From Burkholderia paludis (GTDB lineage Bacteria > Pseudomonadota > Gammaproteobacteria > Burkholderiales > Burkholderiaceae), in the NCBI RefSeq assembly GCF_000732615.1, contig NZ_JPGL01000037.1:1-64000 (forward strand): a DNA stretch of 64,000 nucleotides, read 5' to 3'. The notes under the pieces are model-generated. The model searched no databases. It saw nothing but the letters and a program-made list of their open reading frames with translations, and had not been told where the DNA came from. Positions 18,475 to 27,652 of this stretch are shown one piece after another. A program made the translations under genes and the position numbers. How positions within the stretch are numbered: the stretch's first letter is position 1; each line of letters starts with the position of its first letter.

Positions 18475-19017
18475 TCACTGATAAATGAGCGAGTACATGA
18501 CGCTCGACGTCGCCGCGCCGGCCGTTGCAGCGCCGGTCGCAACGTATTGCGCGTAGTAGTTCAGCGTTGCCGCGCCGGCGGCACTGATTGCGGCCGACTT
18601 CGAATTCTGCGATGCGTCCGGTGCGCCGAGCTGGATTCGCGAGTAGTCGCTGTTCAGCAGGCCGATCTCGACGTTGGTCGCGCCACCCGTGGCCACGATC
18701 AGGTTGCCGGTGGCGGAGTCGACCGTCGGGCCCGGTTCGAAGTAGGTGTGGACGTTGCCCGACGCGGGCGTACAGGCCGTGAGCGCAATCGAGAAGCCCT
18801 GGCGGCCGGCATACTGGCCGGCGGTGGCCAGCGCGCTGGTCGATACCGGCAGCAGCGTGACACTGAAGTTGTTCGAGCCGCTGCCGTTGCCGTTGATCGT
18901 GCAGGTTTGTGCGGTCACGCTGCCGTTGAACGTAATCGTGCCGTCTGCCGCGGACGCGATCGAGGAAACAGTGGCAGCAGCCACGAGCAGCAGGGTGGAG
19001 ATGAGCTTGGTTTGCAT
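18475..19017 (-). CDS. major fimbrial subunit, spore-coat-U domain (CsuA/B-like)
   Basis: 180 residues with a signal peptide (LISTLLLVAAATVSSIASA-AD) and one spore-coat-U/pilin domain starting GTITFNGSVTAQTCTING, with the usual Cys pair and a C-terminal VMYSLIYQ strand. It is the first gene of the operon and therefore probably the main shaft subunit. The ATG at 19017 directly precedes the signal peptide; the upstream in-frame extension has no support. Confidence 0.85.
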   Translation of the reverse strand: MQTKLISTLLLVAAATVSSIASAADGTITFNGSVTAQTCTINGNGSGSNNFSVTLLPVSTSALATAGQYAGRQGFSIALTACTPASGNVHTYFEPGPTVDSATGNLIVATGGATNVEIGLLNSDYSRIQLGAPDASQNSKSAAISAAGAATLNYYAQYVATGAATAGAATSSVMYSLIYQ

Positions 19018-19477
19018 GGTTGTCGGTTTCGGAAATGATCTGGATGGACTGACGACGCCGAGGCGCTTTTCACTCGATAACGCCACGCGACATCCAACGG
19101 CAACCCGGTGAGGCGTTGTGCAGTCGAAAATTATGTTCTCGACTGGGTTACATTTGGACAGGGCTGGATCTTACCGACCGCGACACGCTGCTGTATGAAC
19201 AATTGTGACTTAGCGATGCACAACGAATGTGCGCTGCGGTGTTCGACCGAACGGCACGGGCGCCGGCGGGCCGTTGCTCGTTGCCGCGCGTCACCAACCG
19301 GCGTCGGCGGGACCGCGCGCCGCTCGACGACGTCACGCGCCCGACGGCGCGGTTCGCCCGGATGCCGCCTGGCGAGTCGAGTGAGGCGCAAGGATCCCGC
19401 CGCCCCGGAGGGAACGCGATCCGGCGAATATGAAACGGGACGAAGAATCGTGACTGCGGCGCAGCCGATGCGCCGGG
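19018..19477. promoter_or_regulatory. upstream region of the fimbrial operon
   Basis: 460 bases between the pilin gene and the response-regulator gene, both on the minus strand. It should hold the fimbrial promoter and any response-regulator sites. A less GC-rich stretch (about 19120-19230) is the most likely promoter core, but no clear -35/-10 or palindrome stands out. No gene is seen. Confidence 0.4.
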
Positions 19478-20122
19478 CTACCGCCGCCGATGCTCGACCG
19501 CGAACTTGATCAGCTCGGCCTGCCCTTCGATCTCCAGCTTGCGCTTCAGATTGAGCCGGTGCGTCTCGACCGTGCGCACCGACAGCGCCGTCTGCTGCGC
19601 GATCTGCTTGCTCGACAAACCCTCGGCCAGCATGTCGAGGATGTCGCGCTCGCGCGGCGTCAGCCGGTCGAGCGGCGACGTGGTGGCGCGTGCGTGGATC
19701 ATCCGCGCGGCGAGCCCTTCGCTGAAGAACGTCTGGCCGGCCAGCACCGCGCCGATCGCACGGACGATCTCGCTCGCGGGCGAATCCTTCAGCAGGTAGC
19801 CGCTCGCGCCGGCGCGCACGGCCTGCGTCACGTATTCGAGGTTGTCGTGCATCGACAGCATCAGCACGCGGATGCCCGGAAAGCGCTCGTGGAACACGCC
19901 CGCGAGCGTGATGCCGTTCATCCCGTTCATGCCGACGTCCATCAGCGCGAGATCGGGTTCGAGCGACGCGGCAAGCGCGAGCGCCTCGTCGGCGTTGCCG
20001 GCCTCGCCGATCACGGACAGGTCGGCCGCTTCGAGCCGCATCCGCAAGCCGTCGCGCACGAGCGGGTGATCGTCGACGAGCAGCAGTCGGGCGGCGGGCC
20101 GGGCGGTGTCGGGGGCGCTCAT
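19478..20122 (-). CDS. NarL/FixJ-family response regulator
   Basis: 214 residues. The receiver domain has Asp17/Asp18 and phosphoacceptor Asp62 (LALMDV). The Lys switch residue lies in LLKDSPAS. The LuxR-type HTH spans about 148-205 (LTPRERDILDMLAEGLSSKQIA, then VRTVETHRLNLKRKL). The ATG at 20122 (MSAPDTARPA) is preferred over a TTG two codons earlier. It starts 28 bases after the histidine kinase stop, making a cognate pair. Its position just upstream of the fimbrial operon suggests control of those genes (inference). Confidence 0.92.
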   Translation of the reverse strand: MSAPDTARPAARLLLVDDHPLVRDGLRMRLEAADLSVIGEAGNADEALALAASLEPDLALMDVGMNGMNGITLAGVFHERFPGIRVLMLSMHDNLEYVTQAVRAGASGYLLKDSPASEIVRAIGAVLAGQTFFSEGLAARMIHARATTSPLDRLTPRERDILDMLAEGLSSKQIAQQTALSVRTVETHRLNLKRKLEIEGQAELIKFAVEHRRR

Positions 20123-20150
20123 GGGCAAATGGTCTCCGGTGATGGGGGCG

Positions 20151-21533
20151 TCAGGCGGCGCCGGGCAGCGGCACGCGCGCGGCGACGATCGTGTGGCCGA
20201 CCTGCGACGTGATCGTCAGCATCCCGCCGAGCGCGTCGAGGCGCTCGCGCATGTTGCGCAGGCCGATGCCGCGGCGGACGTCGGCCTGCGAGCGCTCGGC
20301 GTCGAAGCCGCAGCCGTTGTCGGCGATCGTCAGCGTGACGGATTGCGCGCCGACGTCGAGCGTGACGGCCGCGCGCGACGCCCGCGCATGATGCACGATG
20401 TTGCTGAGCGCTTCCTGTGCGATCCGGAACAGCGCGGTATTGACCGCCGCGGGCAGCGGGCGCGCGCCGCCGTGCGCGACCTGCGTATAGCCGATGTCGA
20501 CGCCGCTTTCGGCGCCGAGCTCGCGGACGAGTTGCTCGAGCGCGGCCGCGAGGCCCAGATCGTCGAGCATCGTGGGACGCAGCGCGTGCGAGATGCGCCG
20601 CACCTCGCGCAGCGTGTCGCCGAGCCGCACGACGCCGGACGCCAGCGCCTGCTCGGCCTCGGGCACGCGCGCGGCGCCGCGTTCGAAGCGCGCGAGCGCG
20701 GATTCGAGCATCAGCTTCGCGGACACCATCATCTGGCTGATCCCGTCGTGCAGTTCGCGCGACAGCCGCGCCCGCTCCTGCTCCTGCGATTCGACCACGC
20801 GCTGCGCGAGCAGCTTGAGCTTCGCGTCGGCGCTGCGCGACTCGCTGACGTTCAGCACCAGCGCGCACACGGCGATCGCCGCCGCGCCCGTGAGCGCGAT
20901 CGCGGTGAGCCAGCTCATCGTGCGCTCGATGTTCGCCGACGCGCGCGCGTCGATGCGCTGGAGCGCGGTGTCGACGTCGTCGAGATAGATGCCGGTGCCG
21001 ACCATCCAGCCCCAGCGCTCGAGCGCGACGACGTAGCCGAGCTTCGGCGCGATGCGGCCGGTCGACGGCCGCTGCCAGGTGTAGCGCACGTAGCCGCCGC
21101 CGTGCGCGGCCGCGCCGATCAGCTCCTGGATCGTCAGCGCGCCCTGCGGGTCGCGCATCGACCAGAAGTTGTGGCCGACGCGCTCGGGTTCGCGCGGATG
21201 CATCAGCGAGTTGCCGTGCAGGTCGTAGACGAAGAAATAGCCGTCGGGGCCGAAATCCATCTTCCGCAGCATCTCGAGCGCCTGCATGCGCAGCATCGCG
21301 TCGTCGCGCGCGTTGCGGCCGCTCGCGTCGTAGAGCGGCATGATCGCGCTCGTCGCGAGCTCCACGTAGTGCTTCAGCTCGACTTCCTTGCTCGACAGGT
21401 ACGCGGCCTGGATCGTCGCGTGCTGCGTGCGCGCGAGCGACGTGGCCTGCTGGCGCACGCCGAAGCCGATGCCGGCGATCGCGAGCAGGAACGGCACGAT
21501 GGCCAGAAGGAAGATCTTTGCCTTGAGTCTCAT
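20151..21533 (-). CDS. Cache-domain sensor histidine kinase (NarX/DegS type)
   Basis: 460 residues. Membrane helices are at about 8-25 and 216-236. A periplasmic single Cache domain lies between them, with GPDGYFFVYDLHGNSLMHP and GHNFWSMRDPQG. A HisKA_3 domain has the phosphorylated His262 in SRELHDGISQMM. An ATPase domain has the N-box (ALSNIVHHA), DNGCGFD and GIGLRNMRERL. Cache domains of this type often bind small organic acids. The ATG at 21533 starts directly before the first helix; the frame continues upstream as a shadow of the neighbouring gene. Confidence 0.92.
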   Translation of the reverse strand: MRLKAKIFLLAIVPFLLAIAGIGFGVRQQATSLARTQHATIQAAYLSSKEVELKHYVELATSAIMPLYDASGRNARDDAMLRMQALEMLRKMDFGPDGYFFVYDLHGNSLMHPREPERVGHNFWSMRDPQGALTIQELIGAAAHGGGYVRYTWQRPSTGRIAPKLGYVVALERWGWMVGTGIYLDDVDTALQRIDARASANIERTMSWLTAIALTGAAAIAVCALVLNVSESRSADAKLKLLAQRVVESQEQERARLSRELHDGISQMMVSAKLMLESALARFERGAARVPEAEQALASGVVRLGDTLREVRRISHALRPTMLDDLGLAAALEQLVRELGAESGVDIGYTQVAHGGARPLPAAVNTALFRIAQEALSNIVHHARASRAAVTLDVGAQSVTLTIADNGCGFDAERSQADVRRGIGLRNMRERLDALGGMLTITSQVGHTIVAARVPLPGAA

Positions 21534-21643
21534 GGTGGTGCGAAGCGGCCGCGCAGCCGCGCGGGCGGCTCGTCGAGGCGACATTGTCGGCGATTTTGCC
21601 GGCGGGCGGCGACGGCGGCGCGGCGGCCGCCCTGTCGTTCCGC

Positions 21644-23227
21644 TCAGGCCTGCCGCGTGGCGAGACCGCCGGGCGCGACCGTCTGCACGACGATGCGGTT
21701 GCGCCCGCCTTCCTTCGCGCGATACAGCGCGTCGTCGGCGAGCTTCAGCGCGGCCTGCATGTCGTCGTCGTGCTCGGGGTAGCTCGTCGTCACGCCGATG
21801 CTCACCGTCAGGCGGCCGGACGCGCACGCGTCGTGCCGGATGCCGAGATCGAGGATGCCGGTGCGGATCGCCTCGGCGATCGACACCGCGCCGTCGGTGT
21901 CGACGTCGGGCAGCACCACGACGAACTCCTCGCCGCCGTAGCGCGCCGCATAGTCGGCCGGGCGGCGCAGGCAGCCGGCTATGCAGTGGCCGACCGCGGC
22001 AAGCGCGTCGTCGCCGGCCTGGTGCCCCTGCGTATCGTTGTAGCGCTTGAAGAAGTCGACGTCGATGAACAGCAGCGACAGCGCGAGCTGCGAGCGTGCG
22101 GCGCGGCGCCATTCGCGCGCGAGCGTGACGTCGAGCATCCGGCGGTTGTCGAGGCCGGTCAGGCCGTCGGTGCGCGCGAGCGCCTGCAGCTCGGTTTCCG
22201 CGCGGTGACGCTTGCGCAACTGGACGTCGAGCAGCAGCGACAGGCAGACGAAGCCGATCGCGAGCACGGCCATCGCGGAGCCGATCGGAATCGCACGGTC
22301 GTACCATGCGGCATAGGTATCGGCTTCCGAGCGCGCGACCATGATGATGAGCGGCAGGTGGTCGAGGTGCCGGAACACGTACAGGCGGCGCACGCCGTCG
22401 ATCGACGCGGTATCGGCGAAGCTGCCCTCGCTGGCGGTCATGAAATGCCGGAACGTGCTGGCGTGGCTGATGTCGCGGCCGATGATCGCCGGATCGTACG
22501 GCTCGCGCGCGAGCATCCTGCCGTCGGTGTTGATCAGCGCGACCGAGCCGCGATCGCCGAGCGACAGGCGCGAGAACAGGTTCTGGAAATATTCGAGCCG
22601 GATCGACATCACGGCGACGCCCGCGAACGACCCGTCGGGTTTCGAGATCCGCCGGCTGAGCGCGATGCTCGGCGAGCCGGCCCGCATGCGGGAGTGGTAC
22701 GGATCGCTGACGTGCAGGCCCACGTCGGGGTGGTCGCGGTGCACGACGAAATAGGACGCATTGCCGAAGTTGGCCTTGCGCGGCACGTCGCTCTTGCCGT
22801 CGACCTCGATGTCGCCCTTGGCGTCGAGCACGTAGATGCCGCCGAGGTACTTGGCCGTCGTCGCGCGGTCGAACAGCACCTGGCGGCGCAGCGACATCGG
22901 CAGCGCGGCGACCGCGGGGTCGTTCATGCCTTCGACGACGGCCTGCAGCGACAGCGAATAGATCTCGATGTTGCGCTCGATGTCCCACGATGCCATCAGC
23001 GCGAGGTTCTGCTGCGTGGCGATCGCGCGCTCGCGCGCGTCGATGCGGCCCTGATACAGCACGATCGCGCACAGCATCAGCAGCAGCAGCGCGATCAGCA
23101 GCCCGGCATGGAAGATCAGGTGCGGCAGCAGGAACCGGCGCAGATGTGCGGCGACACGGCGCATCAGGCCGGATTCGCTGGGCATTGCGTAGTCGGTTTC
23201 TGCCATGATTCGTGGATCGATGGGCAT
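21644..23227 (-). CDS. membrane diguanylate cyclase with Cache sensor domain
   Basis: About 527 residues. One membrane helix is at about 35-58 and another at 315-340. They flank a periplasmic double-Cache-like domain (GIYVLDAKGDIEVDGKSD, GRDISHASTFRHFM). A cytoplasmic GGDEF domain has GGEEF near residue 431 and the inhibitory I-site RPAD five residues upstream. It makes cyclic di-GMP in response to an extracellular cue. The start is uncertain (23227 or ATG 23206, MAETDYAM). It lies upstream of the sensor kinase and fimbrial genes on the same strand, 110 bases from the kinase. Confidence 0.9.
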   Translation of the reverse strand: MPIDPRIMAETDYAMPSESGLMRRVAAHLRRFLLPHLIFHAGLLIALLLLMLCAIVLYQGRIDARERAIATQQNLALMASWDIERNIEIYSLSLQAVVEGMNDPAVAALPMSLRRQVLFDRATTAKYLGGIYVLDAKGDIEVDGKSDVPRKANFGNASYFVVHRDHPDVGLHVSDPYHSRMRAGSPSIALSRRISKPDGSFAGVAVMSIRLEYFQNLFSRLSLGDRGSVALINTDGRMLAREPYDPAIIGRDISHASTFRHFMTASEGSFADTASIDGVRRLYVFRHLDHLPLIIMVARSEADTYAAWYDRAIPIGSAMAVLAIGFVCLSLLLDVQLRKRHRAETELQALARTDGLTGLDNRRMLDVTLAREWRRAARSQLALSLLFIDVDFFKRYNDTQGHQAGDDALAAVGHCIAGCLRRPADYAARYGGEEFVVVLPDVDTDGAVSIAEAIRTGILDLGIRHDACASGRLTVSIGVTTSYPEHDDDMQAALKLADDALYRAKEGGRNRIVVQTVAPGGLATRQA

Positions 23228-23483
23228 TGCCGCCGGAAGGCAGGCCGATGCAATTGTTCGTATGACGTGTCGGCGGCGATCCGGTACGCAGCCATCCCGA
23301 CGCCTTCCTGCCGGTCAGCGGAGAAAATGAACGCCGATTGTCGATAATCGCGGCCGGATATACCGGTAAATCACGCGTTTATTAGCGACATCTGCGGAGA
23401 TTCGGCGATCCGGCGAATCGGGCAGTGCTCATTCGACGGAGTATAGCGCGCGCGTCCGCATGCGCGGAATATGTTGCGACCCG

Positions 23484-23497
23484 TTGATCCCGGTCAA
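23484..23497. promoter_or_regulatory. FNR/ANR-like box
   Basis: TTGATCCCGGTCAA matches the TTGAT-N4-ATCAA consensus of Crp/FNR-family oxygen regulators at nine of ten positions. It is about 260 bases upstream of the membrane diguanylate cyclase, the only downstream-facing gene. The match is good but the distance to the start codon is long. Confidence 0.4.
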
Positions 23498-23689
23498 ATT
23501 ACGGTGTAATCCCGGGCTTGCGAAATACGGTCAGGGGGTTGCGGCATATGGTTTTGCCGCCTGAAGGGTCGTGGCGTGCGGCGTGTGGCCGCCGATTCCA
23601 TCAGGTTAACGGCAGGCGGACGGAGAAAATGAAGGCAACCGAAATGCGCGGATTATCCGTTTCAACGGTGAAACGAACGCGAAAATGAA

Positions 23690-23715
23690 AAACGGGCGGC
23701 CGCGGCCGCCCGTTT
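23690..23715 (-). terminator. rho-independent terminator after glcB
   Basis: A perfect 13-base inverted repeat: AAACGGGCGGCCG (23690-23702) with CGGCCGCCCGTTT (23703-23715). On the minus strand it runs directly into further T residues (TTTTTCATTTT). It lies 63 bases after the malate synthase stop. Confidence 0.8.
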
Positions 23716-23778
23716 CGTGACACCGGTTTCAAGACATCCGGCAATTCCGCCATGCGGGACGCGCCCGCATGCGCCGGC

Positions 23779-25953
23779 TCAGCCGCCGCGCTGCCCTGCC
23801 TTGAACGCGAGCCGGAACCGGTGCAGCAGCGGCTCGGTATAGCCGCTCGGCTGCGACGTGCCCTGCAGCGCCAGCGCGCACGCGGCCTTGAACGCGGTCG
23901 ACTGGTCGTAGTCGGGCGCCATCGGGCGATAGTTCGGGTCGCCGGCGTTCTGCTGGTCGACGACGCGCGCCATGCGCCTGAACACGTCGAGCACGAAGGC
24001 TTCGGTGATCACGCCGTGGCGCAGCCAGTTCGCGATGTGCTGGCTCGAAATGCGCAGCGTCGCGCGGTCTTCCATCAGGCCGACGTCGTGGATGTCGGGC
24101 ACCTTCGAGCAGCCGACGCCCTGTTCGACCCAGCGCACGACGTAGCCGAGGATGCCCTGCGCGTTGTTCTCGACCTCGCTCAGGATCTCGCTCTCGCTCC
24201 ATGCGGCGCGCTCGACGACCGGCACGGTCAGCAGGCCTTCGAGCAGCGTGTCGCGTTCGCTCGCGTACGGCGTCTTCTCGAGCGCCTGCTGGACGGCCTG
24301 CACGTCGACGAGATGGTAGTGCAGCGCGTGCAGCGTCGCGGCGGTCGGCGACGGCACCCATGCGGTGTTGGCGCCGGCGCGCGGATGCGCGATCTTCTGC
24401 TCGAGCATCGCGTGCATCAGGTCCGGCATCGCCCACATGCCCTTGCCGATCTGCGCGCGCCCGCGCAAGCCGGCCGACAGGCCCGCGAGCACGTTGTTGC
24501 GCTCGTACGCGGTGATCCACGCCGACGATTTCATGTCGCCCTTGCGGATCATCGGGCCCGCTTCCATCGCGGTGTGCATCTCGTCGCCGGTGCGGTCGAG
24601 GAAGCCGGTGTTGATGAACGCAACGCGCGCGGCGGCCGCGGCGATGCAGGCGGCGAGGTTCACGCTGGTGCGGCGTTCCTCGTCCATGATGCCCATCTTC
24701 AGCGTGTTGCGCGGCAGGCCGTACAGATCCTCGATGCGCGCGAACAGCGTATCGGCGAACGCGACTTCGACCGGGCCGTGCATCTTCGGCTTCACGATGT
24801 AGATCGAGCCCGTGCGCGAGTTGCGCTTCGCCTTCAGGTCGTGCAGCGCGCACAGCGTCGTGACGACGCCGTCGAGGATCCCTTCCGGAATCTCGTTGCC
24901 GTCGCGGTCGAGCACCGCGCCGTTGGTCATCAGGTGGCCGACGTTGCGCACGAACAGCAGCGAACGGCCGTGCAGCGACAGCGTGCCGCCGGCGGGCGCC
25001 GTGTATTCGCGGTCGGCGTTCAGGCGGCGCGTGAAGGTCTTGCCGCCCTTCGCGACTTCCTCGACCAGCGTGCCCTGCATCAGGCCGAGCCAGTTGCGGT
25101 AGAGCTGGACCTTGTCGTCCGCGTCGACCGCCGCGACCGAATCCTCGCAGTCGATGATCGTGCTGACCGCGGCTTCGAGCACGACGTCCTTCACGTTGGC
25201 GAGATCGGCGCGGCCGATCGGCGTGGACGCGTCGACCTGGATCTCGAGGTGCAGGCCGTTGTGCTTCAGCAGGATCGCGGACGGCGCGTCGGCCGCGCCC
25301 TGGTAGCCGACGAATTGCGCCGGCTGCGCGAGGCCCACGCTGCCCTGCGCGGTTTCGACGGCGAGCTGGCCGTCCTGCACGCGGTAGCGCAGCGCGTCGC
25401 GGTGCGAGCCGCTCGCGAGCGGCGCCGCGTTGTCGAGCACGTTGCGCGCGTAGTCGATCACGCGCTGGCCGCGCGTCGGGTTGTAGGTCGCGGTGCGTTC
25501 GGCGCCGCCGTCCTCGGGCAGCGCATCGGTGCCGTACAGCGCGTCGTACAGGCTGCCCCAGCGGGCGTTCGCGGCGTTCAGCGCATAGCGTGCGTTCGAC
25601 AGCGGCACGACGAGCTGCGGGCCGGCCTGCGTCGCGATCTCGCTGTCGACGTTCGCGGTGGCTGCCGCGACGTTCGACGGGGCCGGCACGAGGTAGCCGA
25701 TCCGTTCGAGGAACGCGCGATACGCGGCGTGGTCGCGCACGGGGCCGGGGTGCGCGCGGTGCCAGGCGTCGAGTTCCTGCTGCAGGCGGTCGCGTTCCGC
25801 GAGCAGCTCGCGGTTGCGCGGCGCGAGGTCGTGCACCAGGGCCGAGAAACCGCTCCAGAACGCGGCCTTGTCGATGCCGGTGCCCGGCAGCGCTTCGTTT
25901 TCAATGAACTGGCTCAGCGCTGGCGCGACTTGCAGTCCTGCTTGGTCGATCAT
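23779..25953 (-). CDS. glcB: malate synthase G
   Basis: 724 residues, the length of the large monomeric G-isoform. It condenses glyoxylate with acetyl-CoA to malate. IDCEDSVAAVDADDK, SLLFVRNVGHLMTNGAV, GIMDEERRTSVNLAACI and INTGFLDRTGDEMHTAMEAGP are family blocks that include the Mg-binding and catalytic acidic residues. The ATG at 25953 follows GGGAGG. It is the last gene of the glycolate operon and consumes the glyoxylate made by GlcDEF. Glyoxylate is toxic if it accumulates, so the linkage makes sense. Confidence 0.96.
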   Translation of the reverse strand: MIDQAGLQVAPALSQFIENEALPGTGIDKAAFWSGFSALVHDLAPRNRELLAERDRLQQELDAWHRAHPGPVRDHAAYRAFLERIGYLVPAPSNVAAATANVDSEIATQAGPQLVVPLSNARYALNAANARWGSLYDALYGTDALPEDGGAERTATYNPTRGQRVIDYARNVLDNAAPLASGSHRDALRYRVQDGQLAVETAQGSVGLAQPAQFVGYQGAADAPSAILLKHNGLHLEIQVDASTPIGRADLANVKDVVLEAAVSTIIDCEDSVAAVDADDKVQLYRNWLGLMQGTLVEEVAKGGKTFTRRLNADREYTAPAGGTLSLHGRSLLFVRNVGHLMTNGAVLDRDGNEIPEGILDGVVTTLCALHDLKAKRNSRTGSIYIVKPKMHGPVEVAFADTLFARIEDLYGLPRNTLKMGIMDEERRTSVNLAACIAAAAARVAFINTGFLDRTGDEMHTAMEAGPMIRKGDMKSSAWITAYERNNVLAGLSAGLRGRAQIGKGMWAMPDLMHAMLEQKIAHPRAGANTAWVPSPTAATLHALHYHLVDVQAVQQALEKTPYASERDTLLEGLLTVPVVERAAWSESEILSEVENNAQGILGYVVRWVEQGVGCSKVPDIHDVGLMEDRATLRISSQHIANWLRHGVITEAFVLDVFRRMARVVDQQNAGDPNYRPMAPDYDQSTAFKAACALALQGTSQPSGYTEPLLHRFRLAFKAGQRGG

Positions 25954-25987
25954 CGTTAATCCTCCCGGGGAAAAAATCGCGCGCGGC

Positions 25988-26392
25988 TCAGGCCGAGACG
26001 CTTTGTGTGCCGGCGCGGGCAATCTGCGCGTCCTGCTCCGACTTTACGCCAGACACGCCGATCGCGCCCGCAGCCCGGCCGCCGACCATGACCGGCACGC
26101 CGCCTTCGAGCAATCCCGTCAGCGGCGCGCTGAGAAACGCGGTACGGCCACCGTTGATCATATCCTCATACGCCTTCGTCTCGCGCCGGCCGAGGGCGGC
26201 CGCGCGCGCCTTGTCCTGCGCGATGCTCGCGCTGGCCGGCGATGCGCCGTCCAGCCGCGCGAACGCGAGCAGATGGCCGCCGTCGTCCACGACGGCGATC
26301 GACACGGCCCAGCCGTGGCGTTGCGCTTCCGCGCGCGCGGCGGCCAGCATGCGGTCGGCGTCGGCGAGTTCGAGTTCGGGTTTCGTCTGCAT
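25988..26392 (-). CDS. glcG: GlcG/HbpS-family heme-binding-like protein
   Basis: 134 residues of the GlcG/HbpS (DUF336) family: WAVSIAVVDDGGHLLAFARLDGA, SIAQDKARAA and GGVPVMVGGRAAGAIGVSG are typical. It lies between glcF and glcB, as in the E. coli glc operon, where its role is still unclear. The start at 26392 follows GGAGG seven bases upstream. It is cytoplasmic, with no signal peptide. Confidence 0.9.
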   Translation of the reverse strand: MQTKPELELADADRMLAAARAEAQRHGWAVSIAVVDDGGHLLAFARLDGASPASASIAQDKARAAALGRRETKAYEDMINGGRTAFLSAPLTGLLEGGVPVMVGGRAAGAIGVSGVKSEQDAQIARAGTQSVSA

Positions 26393-26412
26393 GGCTTTCC
26401 TCCGGCATCCGG

Positions 26413-27633
26413 TCAGTTGACGAGGCGGTTGTCGACCAGCTCGATCCAGTGGCGCACGGGCGTGCGGCCCGCGCCGTTCAGGTGAGTCTGGCAGCCGACG
26501 TTGGCCGTGACAATCAGGTCCGGCCGCGCGGCCTCGAGCGCATCGAGCCGGTTGTCGCGCAGGGTCGTCGCGAGTTCCGGCTGGGTCAGCGAATACGTGC
26601 CGGCCGAGCCGCAGCACAGATGGCCGTCGGCGACATTCGTCAGATCGAAGCCGAGCCGTGTCAGGATGCCCTCGACCGCGCCGCCGAGCCGCTGCGCGTG
26701 CTGCAGCGTGCACGGGCAGTGGACCGCGACGCGGCGCGGCGTCGCGTCGGCCAGCGCGTCGAGCGGCTCCGCCGCGATCACCTCGGCGAGATCGCGCGCC
26801 AGCGCGCTGACGCGCCGCGCCTTCTCCGCATAGGCGGGGTCGGAACGCAGCAGGTCGCCGTATTCCTTGACGAACGCGCCGCAGCCGCTCGCCGTCAGCA
26901 CGATCGCCTCCGCGCCGGCCTCGATCGCGGGCCACCATGCGTCGATATTGCGGCGTGCGCGGGCGAGGCCGGCGTCCTGCGCGTTCAGGTGGTATTCGGT
27001 CGCGCCGCAGCAGCCGGCCTCGCGCGCCGGGGTCACGCCGATGCCGAGCCGGTCGAGCACGCGCGCGGCGGCCGCGTTGGTGTTCGGCGACAGCGACGGC
27101 TGCACGCAGCCCTCGAGCATCAGCACCCGCCGTGCGTGGCGGACGGCCGGACGCGGCGCGGCCGCCGGGGTGGCGGCCGGGATCTTGTCCCGCAGCGTGC
27201 CGGGCAGCAGCGGGCGCAGCGCGCGGCCGGCCTTCAGCAGCGCGGCGAACGTGGCCGGGCGCGGCACGACGTGACGCAGCCCGGCGCGCAGCAGGCGTTC
27301 GCGCGCGGGCCGCCGTGCATGCTTCTCGGCTTCGGCGCGGCCGATGTCGAGCAGCGTGTGGTAGCGCACGCCGGACGGGCACGTCGTCTCGCAGTTGCGG
27401 CACGTCAGGCAGCGGTCGAGATGCTGCTGCGTGCGCTCGCTGCACGGCTCGCCTTCGAGCAGTTGCTTGATCAGGTAGATGCGGCCGCGCGGCCCGTCGA
27501 GCTCGTTGCCGAGCACCTGGTAGGTCGGGCAGGTCGCGTTGCAGAAGCCGCAGTGCACGCACGCGCGCAGGATCGCTTCCGCTTCGTCGGCCCGGGCAAG
27601 GGCCTTGCTTGCTTCGCTGAGGGTGGTTTGCAT
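26413..27633 (-). CDS. glcF: glycolate oxidase iron-sulfur subunit GlcF
   Basis: 406 residues. Two ferredoxin-like [4Fe-4S] motifs lie near the N-terminus (CVHCGFCNATCP and CLTCRNCETTCPSG). Two CCG domains follow (GCCGATEYH and LCCGSAGTY). It takes electrons from the flavin subunits GlcD/GlcE and passes them to the respiratory chain. It is 19 bases downstream of glcE and 20 upstream of glcG, in the standard operon order. Confidence 0.95.
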   Translation of the reverse strand: MQTTLSEASKALARADEAEAILRACVHCGFCNATCPTYQVLGNELDGPRGRIYLIKQLLEGEPCSERTQQHLDRCLTCRNCETTCPSGVRYHTLLDIGRAEAEKHARRPARERLLRAGLRHVVPRPATFAALLKAGRALRPLLPGTLRDKIPAATPAAAPRPAVRHARRVLMLEGCVQPSLSPNTNAAAARVLDRLGIGVTPAREAGCCGATEYHLNAQDAGLARARRNIDAWWPAIEAGAEAIVLTASGCGAFVKEYGDLLRSDPAYAEKARRVSALARDLAEVIAAEPLDALADATPRRVAVHCPCTLQHAQRLGGAVEGILTRLGFDLTNVADGHLCCGSAGTYSLTQPELATTLRDNRLDALEAARPDLIVTANVGCQTHLNGAGRTPVRHWIELVDNRLVN

Positions 27634-27652
27634 CGGCGGGTCGTTTCGAGGG

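Larger units (their letters stand above)
23228..23778. other. long intergenic region between glcB and the GGDEF gene
   Basis: 550 bases. It contains the glcB terminator (23690-23715), an FNR/ANR-like box (23484-23497) and a 13-base direct repeat CGGAGAAAATGAA at 23320-23332 and 23620-23632. No gene is convincingly supported. A 19-codon frame from 23629 to 23688 begins at the second repeat but has poor ribosome-binding spacing. The promoter of the diguanylate cyclase must lie here. Confidence 0.5.

Noticed and set aside
20151..23072. One very long minus-strand frame joining the histidine kinase with upstream sequence
   Set aside because: Upstream of 21533 the frame reads the GGDEF gene out of phase (Arg-rich), so it is not a fusion.
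25988..27562. Apparent extended form of GlcG
   Set aside because: The part before 26392 is glcF read in the wrong frame; a good ribosome binding site fixes the start at 26392.
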